Position numbers and translations under genes: made by a program
Shown: piece by piece, positions 1 through 13,817 of the stretch
Numbering within the stretch: position 1 is the stretch's first letter
Layout: every line of letters begins with the position of its first letter
The notes under the pieces: model-generated
Databases searched by the model: none
What the model saw: the letters and a program-made list of their open reading frames with translations, nothing else
What the model was told of the DNA's origin: nothing
Assembly: GCA_021904315.1 (NCBI GenBank)
Contig: CM038907.1
Span: forward strand, 29,209,223 to 29,273,222
Length of the DNA: 64,000 bases
Direction of reading: 5' to 3'
Origin: Sphagnum magellanicum
Lineage: Eukaryota; Streptophyta; Sphagnopsida; Sphagnales; Sphagnaceae

Positions 1-1425
1 ATTATGGGTTTTTATATTTGCACCTTCCAAATGTGTTTTGCTTAAGTACAAATTGCTTGTTGTGAAAATGAATGAAGACAACATGTGGAATTCCATTACA
101 AAAACCAATTATGAGTTACTTTGTGAATGTGACATTGTTTTAAGTTTGACATGTGTGTTACCCATGTTGTAGCTAGTGAAAAAATTATCAAAGATGCCTA
201 GGGTAGGGAAACTTTTGTATGTGATTTTGTGATCACAATCAAACTCATCGTGAACGATTTGTATAACATGTATGTAAACCTTCAAAAGAGGTATGATGAC
301 CCCTAATTTCAAACCTTCAACACCTTGTGATGTTTTACATATTGTGTTGTGGCTAGAATCATAGACTTAAATTAAGTACTTGGCATTCAAGATTCATTAT
401 TAGATGTAAATGCTACACAAGATAGATGAAATGACTAGAGTAGTTTCTATGGTGAATAGGGCTGATTGGGAGCATGTAATATAGTCTATACGAATAATGC
501 ACATGTGTGTAGTAGAGAGTTTGATCAAAGAACTTGAAAGGTGTTTTCTTGCTCAAGAGTTCATGAATGCTACCATGATCATTTATCCCAAGTATTGGAT
601 GGCACTTGATGTAGAAACAACATTTCCAAGTCTCCTAGCACTTTTCAAACCACATTTTTGCCACCTTAAAATAATAGTTCCATTTAGAGTTGTGGTTGGA
701 CCTTCGTTGGATTCATCGTTATTTGATCAACAAGCTTCTTTCTTCATGATTACTATGAAGACCAACAACCTTGGTGCATTGCATCCACCATAATCTAGAA
801 ACACTACAAGTAGGATGTGGAGATGCATGACTTCTAATGCCATTGTTTCTTCTAAATTGTTTGAATAATGTGTGTTGATATTGTTATGAAAATATGATCA
901 ATGCCTCCCTCTTTCCCTTTTTGCATCCTTCACTAGTCAACTTGGTCTTGAAACAACCTCTCCAAATTCTTGTCACGAATATAGTGATAGTTAACGACTC
1001 AAAATAATCATAAATGCCCCATAATCTTGATGGCATGTACTATGTACTAGGTAACTTGTGCATCTCACCACTCTTGTGTGCGCCCTAGCTCTTGTCCCAT
1101 TCATGGCTTGGGTAGCTAAAAGGTGAACCCTATAAAAGAACATGCCTCATTTTCAATCTATGGATAACCATGCATCAATTTTACTAGATTATTTTATAGT
1201 ATGTTGCCAAACTAGCTCCAAAGGGATGACATTATATTCATAGGTACTTATTCTTGTCATTGACAAATGATAAAAAAATAATTTGGATTTTTGGACTAGT
1301 TGTGAATTTTCTCTTGTGTCTACAAACATGCCCAAACAAATTTCTGTTGTATTCACAAACATGTCCAAATTTTAAATTATCGATTTTGGAACATGTTTCA
1401 TTTTGGCCTTCCAGACATGGGACAA

Positions 1426-1460
<35 letters not shown>
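1426..1460. repeat. (AAT)n/(ATT)n microsatellite
   Basis: A run of AAT units switches directly into ATT units, giving a short AT palindrome that could fold as a hairpin. Confidence 0.9.
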
Positions 1461-3409
1461 GTTAAAGCAACCTAGCCAAGATCCATTTATGTGTGAAACT
1501 GGAACCAAAACTGAGACAATTATAATTTATTTTAAAAATAAGAACTGGAGGTTCTTCATGAAAGTAAAGAACTGCCCAAGACTAGTTGTTATTGCATCTC
1601 TGGATTGCTTGCAACAAAACAGAAGCCAATAGAGTTACATGTAAAGTATCTCAAATGGGGAGGGGATACTGAACCCCTAATTTGCTAGAACTGGGGATGA
1701 AAATAAAAAACAAGGATGGGAACAGTACACAAGGAAAAATGAAGAGGGGACCAAACTAGTTTTCTCACCTCCTAAATCTGGATTTCCAATACCTGAGCTT
1801 CTTTGCTGTGGGTCATATCCTTGATTAAATGAAGTCTTGTTAGAATACAATCTTGCAAATCTTGTGAGCCATCCCCTAAACAGCCAGCAGTCTATGGAAA
1901 ACTCCTAATTTACATGTTTAGGGTTTAGTTGCTTGTTAGTTGTCTTTCAAGTGGCTGAATCCATAAGTTTGATTATCTTTGTGGAGATTATTAATTTGAG
2001 AAATTGTCAAATTGGAGCTTCTTTGCTGTCCATGGGATTCATTAATGAAATGCGGTGTGTGACCCATCATAATGGGCCATGATTGCTGTAGAGAGTGTGT
2101 ACATGATATGTGCACTTGGTGGTCGGTTCTGGTCTGTATTGTTTCCTTCAGCACAAACAAACCATACTCGGGGTACTTTAATGTTGCGATTCTGGTCTGT
2201 TGTTTCAAACAGTTGCCTCTGCACAATTCACAACAATAATTGTACAGTGTTTGGATTCTAGTACCTATCCTTCTTCAAGTAGTGTTGATGTGGAATTTAG
2301 GCCTTTTCGTGGTACATAGTCCCCATCTATGCATTGGTATCAAAGGAAGCCTGGCATGCCTTGAGGCAATACCAACCTGGTAGATAGTGACTTTTAATAA
2401 TACCAACCTGGGACCAAGTTCATAATCAGTTTCAATTTGTACTAGTGGAAGCTTGTGCCAATCGATCGTCTCTAAGGCTCTAAGGGATTTAACTTTGAAG
2501 AAATTGTCTTCAAACCTCTAAAACAATTCAATTGTAAAAACATTTATTGGTTCAATTGTGAAGTTAAGAGTCATTGGCCACCGAGTGTTAAGCTTTGAGT
2601 TGTTATAGGGGCAATCAGAAGGGCTGATATGATGAAGAGGCATTGATTTGTTGAGAAATTTATTTTTATAATTTTAAATTTAATTTTCAATGACACTCTA
2701 AACTCAATATAAGAAAAAATCTTCATTGGTCCAAAAATTGCAAAATGATCACAATGCACATTGCCTTGTCGAGGGCTTTTTGCCAGTACCAAAAGCGCAA
2801 CCAAAGGCCCCAAAGTTTGGGTGCATTAAACAAAACAAATGCCTATCTTAATATATAGATACCTGCTTCATACCAACTGAAAACCAGTTTTGGACTCAAT
2901 GCCACAACCAGGCTGGTATGAAAATTATAAAGAGGACACCCAACACCGCAACCAATCTGGTTATCATAATTTTAAAAAGTGCCCAATATGAGGATCAGGC
3001 TGGTATATACAAAAGTGGACACCAAACCCAACACTGGTTCCAAGCACTAGCTCTCCACAATATGCAACATCTACTCACAGGGGTTAGTTATTGGTGTACT
3101 GCTTTGCGTGTTTTGACAGAGTTTTGCTCTTTTCTGTGCAAGATTTCAAGTAGTGCACTCAAGAATGCTGTGGTACCTGAGAGTACTACGACAGAGAAAT
3201 AATAATGCATGCCACCCATAGCAGTTTAGTACAGTAGATCGTAGAACACAATCCCCCTTAAATCTAGGGTACCTAATTACCAATCTGATTCAAAATCACA
3301 AAAGTACTTCACAGTTCAAATTTCCTTCCCCCTCAATTGGAATGTTTGAGTCCATAACTAACATTGAAATTCTTACTCTCTTTTCGAACATATCATTATT
3401 GGGTTAAAA

Positions 3410-3515
3410 GATAAAGTAAAAGCATGAAGGATTTGAACCTGGGGTCTTTGAGGCTGTCATGAAGCAGAAGTTGCAGTCTTCTCATGCTAAGCACTAGAGA
3501 GCTGACACACCAGCT
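3410..3515 (-). mobile_element. possible tRNA-derived SINE head
   Basis: On the minus strand an exact pol III B-box-like word GGTTCAAATCC (3429-3439) is preceded about 55-70 nt upstream by a tRNA D-arm/A-box-like stretch (TCAGCTCTCTAGTGCTTAGC, about 3486-3506). The spacing fits a tRNA-like promoter, but the segment does not fold as a good tRNA and has no convincing anticodon arm. A SINE head is the likeliest reading. The tail and target-site duplication were not identified. Confidence 0.35.
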
Positions 3516-4286
3516 TTTGAAAGAACACATTTGTCGAGATTATCAGCAGCAGTGCACTTTGCACTTTGCAACACCAAGTTGATGATGTCAATTGGTCAAA
3601 AAGTGAAGACAACTGTCCTCAAGAACAGAATGTCTTGAGTCGTCCAAAAAACTGTCCTTTGCAACCCTTCATCACCAGTCTGGACGCTGCATATTATTAT
3701 TCTTCACATGTTCAGCCTTCAAAGGTAGGCATCATCCTCCTCTTAGGTTTAACTTCATCCTTAACATGTAGCTTTGCAAGAGCTGGTTTTCTCTGTGTCC
3801 ATAAGAGGTTTCCTGAACCCAACTGTAGACAATACTTGAGATCCACAATATCCCTCCAATCAATGGAATACCCTTCTGCATCATCTACACTCCTACCCAC
3901 AGTTTCCTTAGTTTTGGTGCCCATCACATTGAACAGGATCTGCATTGCCCTCACCCATCTCAAAGTCATATTCCATTACATCAGCTAAAAGGAGTTCCAG
4001 AGTTCCCTGTCCCAATTCAATATCAGGTGCCGTCCCTTTCAGAGATTTTCCAATCAAACCAATACCAACATCATGTACAATAATACAGTGACCATTTCCA
4101 AATTTGAGAACCACTTTATTACATGACAGAATTCATGTCACAGGCCCAGTATACTGGAGGAAAAAAATAATACACTTGAACCGTGCCCAGAACAAGTCAT
4201 TCTCAAAGACACAAACAATATGATGGGGCCACCCCATCCAGGAAAAATTGTCATTTCATACTATCTATCTAGCATGTATTGATTGG

Positions 4287-7200
4287 CTACCAGTTGAAAG
4301 GGGTCACACCCAACAGAAAGATTTCACTTTCCAAGTCACGTATCCATTGGCATACTCGGTTGCAAACTGACACTGCTGAGCTCTGCTCATCACCATCCCA
4401 CAATTTCAGTCTCTCGATACAGTTAAAAACCCTCTTTGCAACACAAGTGTAGGAGTCAGCAGAGGAAGAATCACAGGCATGGTATTGCATTGCAAACAAG
4501 AAAGGTACTTCCAGAAGAACTAATAGAGAGAATTTGGAATCTGAAGAGACAAACCCAATGTTTAGTTTTCACATTGTTTTTTGCCCTCCCAAGTGAAAAA
4601 ATCTTCCTCAAGGAAGGATGATGGGAACAGCATATGGAGGAAGAGAGTGCACACCTTTTCTGCCAATGGATCAAAAGCTGCATACAACTCAAAGTCCGAA
4701 GTCCTCCATGACAGTAAAACTAGTCACCACCACATCCCATCACAATTAACACACACACACACACACACACACACATATGCACTTTGTCAGTCTTGAGAGA
4801 TCAGATAATGTGAAGAAAAAAGATTGGGTGCCTGGTAGGGGTTTAGAGTTTAGAGCTCAAATGGTACATGTGTCTTTGCTCAGCCCTTAGAATGGCTGTC
4901 AGAATATTCCTTCCATTAGTCCATCCCTAACAGAATAGAATAGTTCTGTATGTGTAACAAAACTGGCAAAAACCAGTGCTGTGTGGTTCTTTGTATTTCT
5001 AAAGAACCACCAGTTCCAGTTCTACAAATATTCCAGAATTGGAGAACCACCAGTTCTGGTTCTTCAAATATTTCTGGTTCTTTGAGAAAAATTCAGAATT
5101 AAAGAAGCACAAGTTCCAGTTCTTTGAAAGAAATTCAGAATCAAGGAACCTCCAGTTCTGGTTATTTCAAAAACCTTACAGAACCAACAGTTTTCATGAA
5201 AGAACCAGTAAAGAACCACTGGTTCTCTGTCCAGTTGAAAACTGTGGTCATACACCAAACCCAGTTCTTTGAATATTCTGAGAACTGGCAGGTAAGTGGG
5301 TGCATTCCTGGGTTGATAACCAACAGGTATTTGTCCTCATTTGAAGACCACCCAACACTGGCAAAAACCTCTCAGAACAAGAAATTTGAGTTGTAAAATT
5401 GAGCAAGCAAAACCAGAGAACAAGAGGGAGATATATAGTGTGGGCAGGGGAGAGAGAGAGACCATGATGCTCATCACGCCTGTACTGCATTTTATGAAGG
5501 CCTGCTCCACTGCCGTCATGCATGGAAGCATGCAGCTTCTGGTATGCTCTAAAAAGCCTGGTACATCCACCCTTTCATTACTTACCTCCAGATGCAGAAA
5601 CGGAACCAACAACATACAAAATCCCTCTACACCAGGCACAAAACATCACATTGACAACTATGAAGTCACACCTCCTCAAATCATGAGTTCAAATCAGATA
5701 ATACAAGTAGTTACCGCTTCTGTGCAGCTCGAGTGTGTAGTGGGGGCGAGAATTCTGAAGCCACGTACTGGTCCAAGTAGCTACTCCTGTACACAAAATG
5801 CCAGAGCCCGGCAGGGCCACCAGTGCCCACCACCAATTGTAGACTTGTTTCACCTGGCAGCTCATTATCAGCTTCAATTCCTGGACTGCTAGGAGCTGTT
5901 GAGTCTAAAAGAGATGATGTTGAAGCCCCTGGCTCTGGCAAATCCTCCACACGTAGACCCCCTCTTTGTACGGAATTTGTTACCTGGGGAAGGACATCTG
6001 ATTCTCTTAATAAAACCTCAATCTGTGATCTGCAAAAAGAAAAAATAGCTCCGTGCATCAGATCAAGCAACAGATGTTATCTCAAACAGGGCAGACCCAA
6101 ACAGGAATAGATTAAGTCCAAAGGAAAGGACAGAAAAGAAAAGGGACAAAATTCGCCCCTGGAATACTACTGCCAACAATAAATGTCTGAAATCTGACAG
6201 TTTAGGGTTTAGGTTTACATGCACAGAAGAAAGAATAAAAACCAGCCCTTCTGAACTTGCCTGCATTCTTTGAGTTTGAAGAAACCATCAGGGTCTGCTG
6301 TGAGAAGAATCAAGCATGCATCCTTCTGGAAACCGAAACCACAAAACAGGCAGGCAATAAGTGGAATAGTGATGCCTGCAGAGGGAACATTTCAACTCAT
6401 AGGATAAGCATAAATGGAACAATGTGATGAGAGGGAGGGAAGCAGGACATGCTCATTGGACATGCTGACAATGCTCACAGGACAAAGCAACATGGAGAGG
6501 TCACAAAAACTTTACATCAAGGTACTGCACATATGCATACAGGAATGCAGTGGGGTTGTATCCAGGCAGACAAACAGGGGAAAATGACTCTGTTCGTCTG
6601 CATCAGATGACGATCAAGTGTTAGAAACCCTATCTTTTAGAATTCTAATCCATGACCCACCATGACTAGGAAGCAGCATGTACATCAAACAAGTCCTTTG
6701 GAAGCTTCTGAGTACTTATAGCAAGTACCCACAACATCAGGGTGCAAAAACTGGTATCAGATATGACTTTGGGAAATTCATGGTCGTGTCACACACTGTC
6801 TGTCCCCTCACCTAAAAGCGTCAGAAGATGACACAAAGTTGAAGAGAAGAAGAATGTCATTGGGTGACAGCACACCCTTGCGTGGACCCACTACACTTAT
6901 CACCTGGACAAAACAAGCAACACCCAAATTTTTTGGGTCATCCCTTACATCAGCATTTAATCATATTGTATGAAATGAACAGATTTCCTTCACTGCTGTA
7001 TGCAGAGCTTAGGTGTACCAGTCTAATAAGGCTCCTGATCAGATGCTCTACTTGAAAATGGCCTTCATGCATCGCAGAATGTCCAGTCAAAAAAGCTCAC
7101 CTTGGAACCACACATAAGCACACCAAATAGAACACCTGCATCTGGTGTGGCTTGAAGTGCAGCTCCCGCAGCCTGACGTGTTGCATATGGTAAAGGGAGG

Positions 7201-9980
7201 CAGGAATATGAGTTCAAAAAAGTTGCCACATTCCTGTGAACAGCAAAGTCCAAAATTCTTCCATTTACTGAATAGAACCAACACTCAGTTGATGATATTT
7301 CAAGCTTGTTGTTCATTTTGCTAGTGGACATCAATTGCTGTGATGCTAGCCAACACCCGGTTCTCAGAAACTCAACCATTGGGAAAGCAAACAGAACTGT
7401 TGGGTTCTTTATATCCATGACTCAAAGAATCAGGTTGTTGAATATGATTGTGTAGGAAGTTTTCTCTCTTAAGATGCCATCAAAAACAACATTGCCATCA
7501 GGGATGTTCCAAACACATGGGAGGTCAAACTATAACCATCCATGTGGAGATTAGAGACAAAATTATGAACATACCAGCTAAAGGCATGGATAAGCGAAGC
7601 AAAAATGCTGTCTGTACTTGCGAGAAGAGGCCGCATATCAAATTTTGCATTTTTCACAAAACATTTCTCCAGTGATTTTGTCAAAATAAGCAGCACCTGG
7701 AATTCACAATTCAATAATCCCTTCAGTCTAAAAGATAGGCAGCCTGTTTGTGTACTCTAACCACTAACAATTGATGTTCAGCACCAAAAACCCAGGAGCT
7801 GAATGCAAAGAGATATAGGAACTGCATTTTGAACCACTGACACGGTCATGAAGATGTGCATCTTTGGATAGATCTTCAGACAGACTAGTTGACTAATAAT
7901 TTTTTAAAATAAATAATAATAATAATAATAATAACACAGAACACACAGTTTGACATGACAAGTGTCTAAGTGTCTTGGAACCCAACAATAACAGCAAAGT
8001 TGATGTAAGTCCCGATGGAAATCATGGACCTACTTGGCCATGTAAAAGCTCCAGCTGCTTCCTCAATGCCTGAGCTGGCTCATCTGTTGCACTAATTGAC
8101 ACCAAATACAGTGGGCCCTTCACTAGAAACACTATCTGCAAAACCCATCCATACTCAATTCAAAAATAAATTCGAGCCAACAGAAGACAACACAGGAGGT
8201 CGGTCTCATAACTGATACAAACCTCACACATTTTTGACATTTTGAGTGGAAAAAGACGGAAAAGGCTATAAGATCCAGCACACAAATTTACACTACCAAC
8301 AAGGTTTTTATGCTACTAAGCTGAACAAAGTACGATGATAAAAAATGAGATTCCTCTTCTCTTGTAATGTCTCATGTCTGGATAACGGAAACCCAATCCC
8401 TGTGTCAACACAATGGGTGGTGGTGCAGTGGTGACTGACTGACCTGGTGGTCACCAGCACGCACTAACTGTATAGTATCGCCACTTCAGTACTCCAATAG
8501 CCACATCCCAAACACATCCCAAGTCAGCCTCCATTGACATACAACATTATGGAACACTGATCGATAACAACATTGTTTTGGGAAGTAGTGGAATTTCTTG
8601 CTCCTAGATTGTGTTCTAAGTCTGGCTCCTTTTCATTGCCATGCAGATGAATTTCTCAATGCTATTGACTGGCACTTGACAATTCTTACATGTAGTTGCC
8701 CACATCTCCTAGAAATTTGGTTCACTTTTGTGATGTACCAACATGCAGAAATGGAGATAGTATTAACCAACAACCAGCAGAGCAGAAGGATTCCACTGTA
8801 AAACTAATTGCAAATGCCCTAAAGGATTAGCAGTACAAAGCAATGGGTCTAAAGACCTGTGATCTTTGAAGAGTACCTGTTCTCCACGAATGACATAATG
8901 GCTTGTAGAGTTGCAGAGAATCCTGCCAGCTTGTGTTCGTCTCCATATCTATCCCACCCACATTCACCCCACTTCAGAATCTGGTAATGACTGCCCAATA
9001 AACAAAGGTCATCAAAGGTTTGACAGTCATAACAGTCGCATGTAGTCATGAATTAAGTCCCGAATAGAATTGAGGGATGACCTGACCAACACGGTTATAT
9101 ACACCATACAGTATCAGTAAACAGGAAAAGAGAAAGAAAATGAAGAAGGAACAGAAAAGAAAAGAGGAGATCAAGCCCAAAAAAAAGAGGAGAAAAGACT
9201 TGGGAGCAGTTTGAACAACAGCAACAATCACACAAGTGTTCTGTGACCTTCAACAGCAACAGGTAGCAGCGAAGAGATCACAGACCTGGAGTAGATGGGT
9301 TTTCCCGCATTGCTCAAAATGAAGAAATGTTTTTTGTGGCACCGCCATGACACAGATGTATCATCCTGGGAAAACAGTCACAGATAGTCCATGTTAACTT
9401 CTGTCTCAACAACAAAAACAACAACAATAACAACAATCAAATCCCGCATGATTCCTTTTCTGCAACCTAAACCTTAAGATCCAAAGCTCAATAACCACCC
9501 CTGTCCAAAAACCTAACACCAAAACTGGCTGTAACAAGAAAAAAAACCCAAGAGAATGGTGTAAATTGGATTGAGATTCGGTCAGCATCCATAGCCACAT
9601 TTAAGTGATTCTGGGTTCAGATTCTGCAATCCTAGACCACCCCAACATGAGTGAACCCACTAGAATGGGATCACTGAGTCAATCCAGTTCTGCAAAGAGT
9701 TGAGATCAAGGGATAAGACCTCATCAGGATGGTGCTTTCCATTCCAGGGTCTTGTATGTCGTGGTTCCTGATTTGATGGCTGGTTTGAGTTGCCCTCAAT
9801 TCCACTTACACTGTACATACTGCCAGTGCCACTGCTGCCCAGGCCTGTTGCCGAATACCAACTTGTTCCTCCTCCAAGGCTGCTGCTGGTAGCACTCACA
9901 GGGCTCTCACTCTCGGATTCACCAGCAATCATATCCTTGCTCAAAACCCTATCTCCAAATAGCGGTGTCTCATTACCCAT
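4287..9980 (-). CDS. MON1: vacuolar fusion protein MON1 (SAND family)
   Basis: MON1 pairs with CCZ1 to form the RAB7 guanine-nucleotide exchange factor that drives the RAB5-to-RAB7 switch on late endosomes before vacuole fusion (known for the family). I can join 14 coding exons, high to low: 9980-9720, 9365-9286, 8948-8877, 8483-8444, 8135-8034, 7696-7575, 7233-7101, 6903-6812, 6597-6516, 6325-6261, 6029-5715, 5548-5463, 4719-4655, 4382-4287. They total 1611 nt (536 aa) with all phases matching. Recognisable blocks in order: [116 protein letters not shown] and [19 protein letters not shown] at the C-terminus. The Ser-rich N-terminus is shorter than in Arabidopsis MON1 (about 600 aa). The intron after 6261 uses a GC donor. 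The ATG at 9978-9980 is the first in frame with exon 1. No disruption is seen. Confidence 0.95.
4749..4774. repeat. (AC)n microsatellite
   Basis: Thirteen AC dinucleotides in the MON1 intron just upstream (minus-strand sense) of the exon at 4655-4719. Confidence 0.9.
4990..5275. repeat. diverged minisatellite in a MON1 intron
   Basis: Repeated 40-50 bp units share the phrases agaaccaccagttctggttc, ttcagaatt and ttctttga with point changes. The array lies between the MON1 exons at 4655-4719 and 5463-5548. Confidence 0.7.
7912..7933. repeat. (AAT)n microsatellite
   Basis: Seven AAT units in the MON1 intron between exons 7575-7696 and 8034-8135. Confidence 0.9.
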
Positions 9981-10930
9981 TCCTCAGAATAAAATTACCT
10001 ATGCCACTCCAAAACCTCATGAGAATTCCTCAGAACAATTCATTTGAGGTTTTTTCCAAAAAGGCACAGAAAACCTCTGCTACCAAACACCTCTGTACAA
10101 AAAAAATCACGGTTTCCAGAACCAATTGGACAAAAACCCTCTTTGTGAGGATTCAATAATAAAGAGCAAATGTTCTCCGAGTGCCCACCCACAAATTCCC
10201 CAAAAGCTTCAACCGATCAAAGAAACCCTAATTCATGCATTTTCAAGCATTTCACCAGACTCCAAGGACTATTCCCACAATCCCAGCGTTCTTATATTCC
10301 TGTGGCAACCACACACATAAACCCTGATTCATGCAATTTTAAGCATCTCATCAGAGATCAGACTCCAAGGAGATTTCCCACACTCCCAGCATTTGCGTAC
10401 TCCTGTGGCAACCACACATACACATACCTTCTACACATGCACACACCTGATCGTACCCTGCATAAACCTTGACAGTTTTGAACTCAAATTTCCTGCCACT
10501 GCAAAGAGTAAGAGGGGGGGGGGGGGGGGGGGGGGGGGGGTTGGCGACGGATTCATCAACCTGCAGAAACCTAGACTCACCAAAACCCACAAACAAAAAA
10601 TTATATCATTGTCTTGTTGTTTCTGTTTTTGGGTACCTGTTGCTGCTGCTAGACGGCAAAAGAAAGCTTGATTAGGGTTTTGGTGAACAAAACTCCTCAT
10701 GCTTCATCTCTCTCCCGCAACATTCACCACCATCCACTTCCTCATTACACAGAGATCACGCACTCCACAAAATACAGGTACCTCACAAAAACTTCTGCAC
10801 CACATCCCAAAAAACACACTGAACCCCAAACCCTAAAAACCCATACCACACAAAAACACCCCCATTTTCTCAATGGGTCTCTCTTTCTTTCTCTCCTTTA
10901 CTCCGTCTCTGTCTCTCTCTGAAGAGATCT
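9981..10930 (-). promoter_or_regulatory. MON1 5' leader and promoter region (approximate)
   Basis: This stretch lies directly upstream of the MON1 start codon. It holds a 27-nt G run, a telobox-like ACCCTAAA-type word near 10829, and CT/GA-rich DNA at 10866-10925. A donor-like GAG|GTACCTG on the minus strand near 10780 could open a 5' UTR intron. The transcription start cannot be fixed from sequence alone. Confidence 0.4.
10514..10540. repeat. poly(G) tract of 27 nt
   Basis: An uninterrupted run of 27 G on the plus strand (C on the MON1 sense strand), about 530 bp upstream of the MON1 start codon. Confidence 0.9.
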
Positions 10931-13817
10931 TCCCAATCACAACACACCCATCTCTTCCTCTCTTTCAAGAGCTCTTCCAAAACACAAGCAACATGAGAAT
11001 ACAAAGGACTAATATCTGTAGAGAAGTAGTTTTGAAGGTTTGTTTGTGATGGCATTTGTGTATGACCTATAGGGTTCACACTTACAAAACAGCTGTTGTT
11101 TTGTTGGCTCTGCCATGTAACAAGAGAGAGACTACATGATGATGTACATTTTGGTCCCACATTTTGAGGAATGTTCACCAGGTGTTATTGCTATTGCTGT
11201 GAACTTAATTACTATTGAGTTCATTTTCTGTGAACTTTTTTTTAACGGTGTTCCTGTGAATTAGGGTTTTTCTTCTTCTTAATTTTGTCAATTAGATCCA
11301 GGACACTGGCAATCATCCAGAAGAGGGAATGAGCCAAATTTGGCTACAGATCACACAGGAAAGTTCATTTCTTTTCAGAGAATCCTGCTTTGTTGTGACA
11401 ACCTCCAGGAACTCATTGTCTAAATATGGCGACTTTTGATTTTGTTTTTTTTTTTTTTGGCCTTCAAAATATGTCAATTTTTCCTTTAAAAAAATCCTTC
11501 ACAAGGGATTTTTTTTTTTGGGTGCAAAATTTTGCCAAAAAGATAAACTCTGCTGTGAACTATGAGTTTCCTTTTTTTGGCAACTTCAACAGTACTTATA
11601 GTTTTAGTTATGAAGATGGTTTTTTTAAAAAATTTCAGGTTGTGGCAAGGAGCTACTTTGATTGGTCCATCACAAAAAAAAATATTGGAAAATTGAACAT
11701 GTCCACAAAATAGAAGCAAAGTTTTGTGATATAACCTAGGGCCAGAACAAAACAGCTCTTTGTTGTTTTGTTTGTTGGCCCTTCAAGAAACAAGGGAGAG
11801 ACTAGAGGTTGTTTTCAGCCCTTTTCTGGCTATAGTAAATAGCCATAAAGCGAAATCAAAAATTAAAGGGGCTAAATCATGTCTTTTTTGAGATTTTCAA
11901 TAGCCATTTTTCGACCATTTTTCGTTTAAATTCCAGATATCTATTCTGTGCATGGGTCAAGTAGGTAGCCAAAAATATAGAAGGATCTTTTTAAATTTTT
12001 ACTTTGATATTTACTTTTAGCCAAATTTGGCTAAATATTCTTATTGTGAAGCTCTCTCCCCTTGGGACTGTGAACCTTTTCTTTCTAAGTTTTTGGTTTT
12101 TTCAGGAGGATTCTCACTTTTGAGCTTGTGGGAAGGTTGAGTGAGTGATTCTGGTTGTTTTTTCTTCTTTTTTTGGTGTGGGAGCTTGAGGAGGTTGGTT
12201 GGTGATGTGCAAATTGAGAGGTGGGATTTTGCAAAAACTTGGGTTGATCTGTGCAACGCCCTTTTGTCAAGGGTAAAGTTGGTACTGGAGGTTGCTTATA
12301 AAATAGGAGGCTAATGAGGAGGAGCATGGGTTGAAGGTGGATTGGTATCCCTGGGGTGAAGAAGATGATTTCACCAAAGCACAGGCTGAGGATAAACACA
12401 TCTTTCTTCTGTCTGGTATCATCATCACCCTACTGCCCATGAGTTACCCCTTTTGATTTCATGGCATTTGCACAATTGTCACATGATTTTATGTATAATT
12501 GGAAGAGAATGCGAGCGTTTTTGTCTATGATTCTGCTTTCCTCTGTAATCTTAGAATCTTGTGGGTTTGTGGGGCACCCAAGTATTAGATTGGCAAATTA
12601 CAACACAGACATGGTGCTAGGCTACCACATCTCAAGAGACTCAACTGAAGAGATCTCCTTTGTTAGGCTCAGTGTAAAACAAAAAAACAAGACTTCAACA
12701 CTGTAGAGCAGCTGTAAATTCTCCTTGCATGCAAAAAAGTTCCAAATAACCATATCCTGATCTGAAGTAGCACATGCCGAATTGGTAAAATTGATTGTTA
12801 GGTTTACAGGTCTTGATTTTGTTACAACATGAAGATCATGGTGGTTCTGAAACATACATGTATGTGGCTGCAGGTGTTATTGAGGATCAATATGGATATT
12901 TCCCCAAGCTTGAGCTCTGGCCATGCCAACTATGACAAAGGTGGTAGGAAGCGGTGCTGAAAGAACAGAGCCTCCTCTCTAATGGGGAGATTGAGACATC
13001 CATGGTGTTGGTGGCACATCCACAATTTCTTTTGTCTCCTGAACAGTTAAGTGGTACTGGCCCAGTCCAGTTTGCACTTCAAATATCCAGACAAACTGAG
13101 AAGAAACAATCCACACTCAGTCCTTGCCATAACAGGTGAAAGACTGTGACTTGAGAAGACTGTGACACTCTTTGAATGAGGAGCAGGGATGAGGTATTAC
13201 AAGTGTGGAAGTATGTGATTTTTTTGAAGACTTGCATGCAAGCAGGCATCAAACACTGATGATGAGAGGATCAGGATCAGGAGGAAGCTTGTCAGGGTGG
13301 CAGTTGCCTCCTTCTGCCTGTGTGTGCCTTTTCTACCATCAGAAATGGAGATGAGGAATGAGACTGTGACACAGGTAACACTTGTTGGTACTTGCCCAAT
13401 CCTGAAATCACTGTTCTTTCAGTTTAAAAACTACCGAAGTTTCCTTGAATCAATCAATGGGTGGCAGGAATCACTTGTATTTCAGGTGTTGAGAACACAA
13501 AGCAGGGAATCTTTCTTGCACAATTGGAAAGTTTTGAGTTTCCACTACATTGAGAACAACATCTGAATATCTAGGAGTACTACAACTTTGATGGGTGTGA
13601 GGGCTACTGTGTTGTTCATAGCGAGAACTTTGATAAAAGAAGATGCTCATTTGATGTCTTTCCAACAGGGTTGGTCAGATTCTTGACATCCAGTCTATGG
13701 TACTTTGTTTCTTCTCTGAATCTTCATTGCCATTATGGCTGAGCTTGTTTTTTGCAGAAAGGTGAGGTCCATCCTTCTTGTGGACAGTGTTCTCAGGTGA
13801 GGAATTGGTAGGTCTAG
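10931..13817. other. intergenic, no gene recognised
   Basis: T-rich, homopolymer-broken DNA (11440-12180) followed by mixed sequence. No reading frame resembles a known family. Part of 12860-13800 may hold further decayed sequence of the BTB/POZ relic that follows, but I could not align it. Confidence 0.5.

Larger units (their letters stand above)
1..4286. other. intergenic, gene-poor
   Basis: No gene is recognised upstream of the MON1 3' end. An open frame at 497-793 (plus) encodes 98 residues, including YPKYWMALD and FDQQASFFMITMK. It may be a remnant of a transposon-type protein, but I cannot name the family. Around 2890-3040 there are short diverged direct repeats built on phrases such as accaggctggtat. 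The 3' UTR of MON1 should lie just below 4287 on the minus strand; its end was not located. Confidence 0.5.

Noticed and set aside
497-793. 98-codon open frame considered as a transposase piece
   Set aside because: Some phrases look protein-like, but I could not assign a family or find flanking repeats, so it is mentioned only in the intergenic entry.
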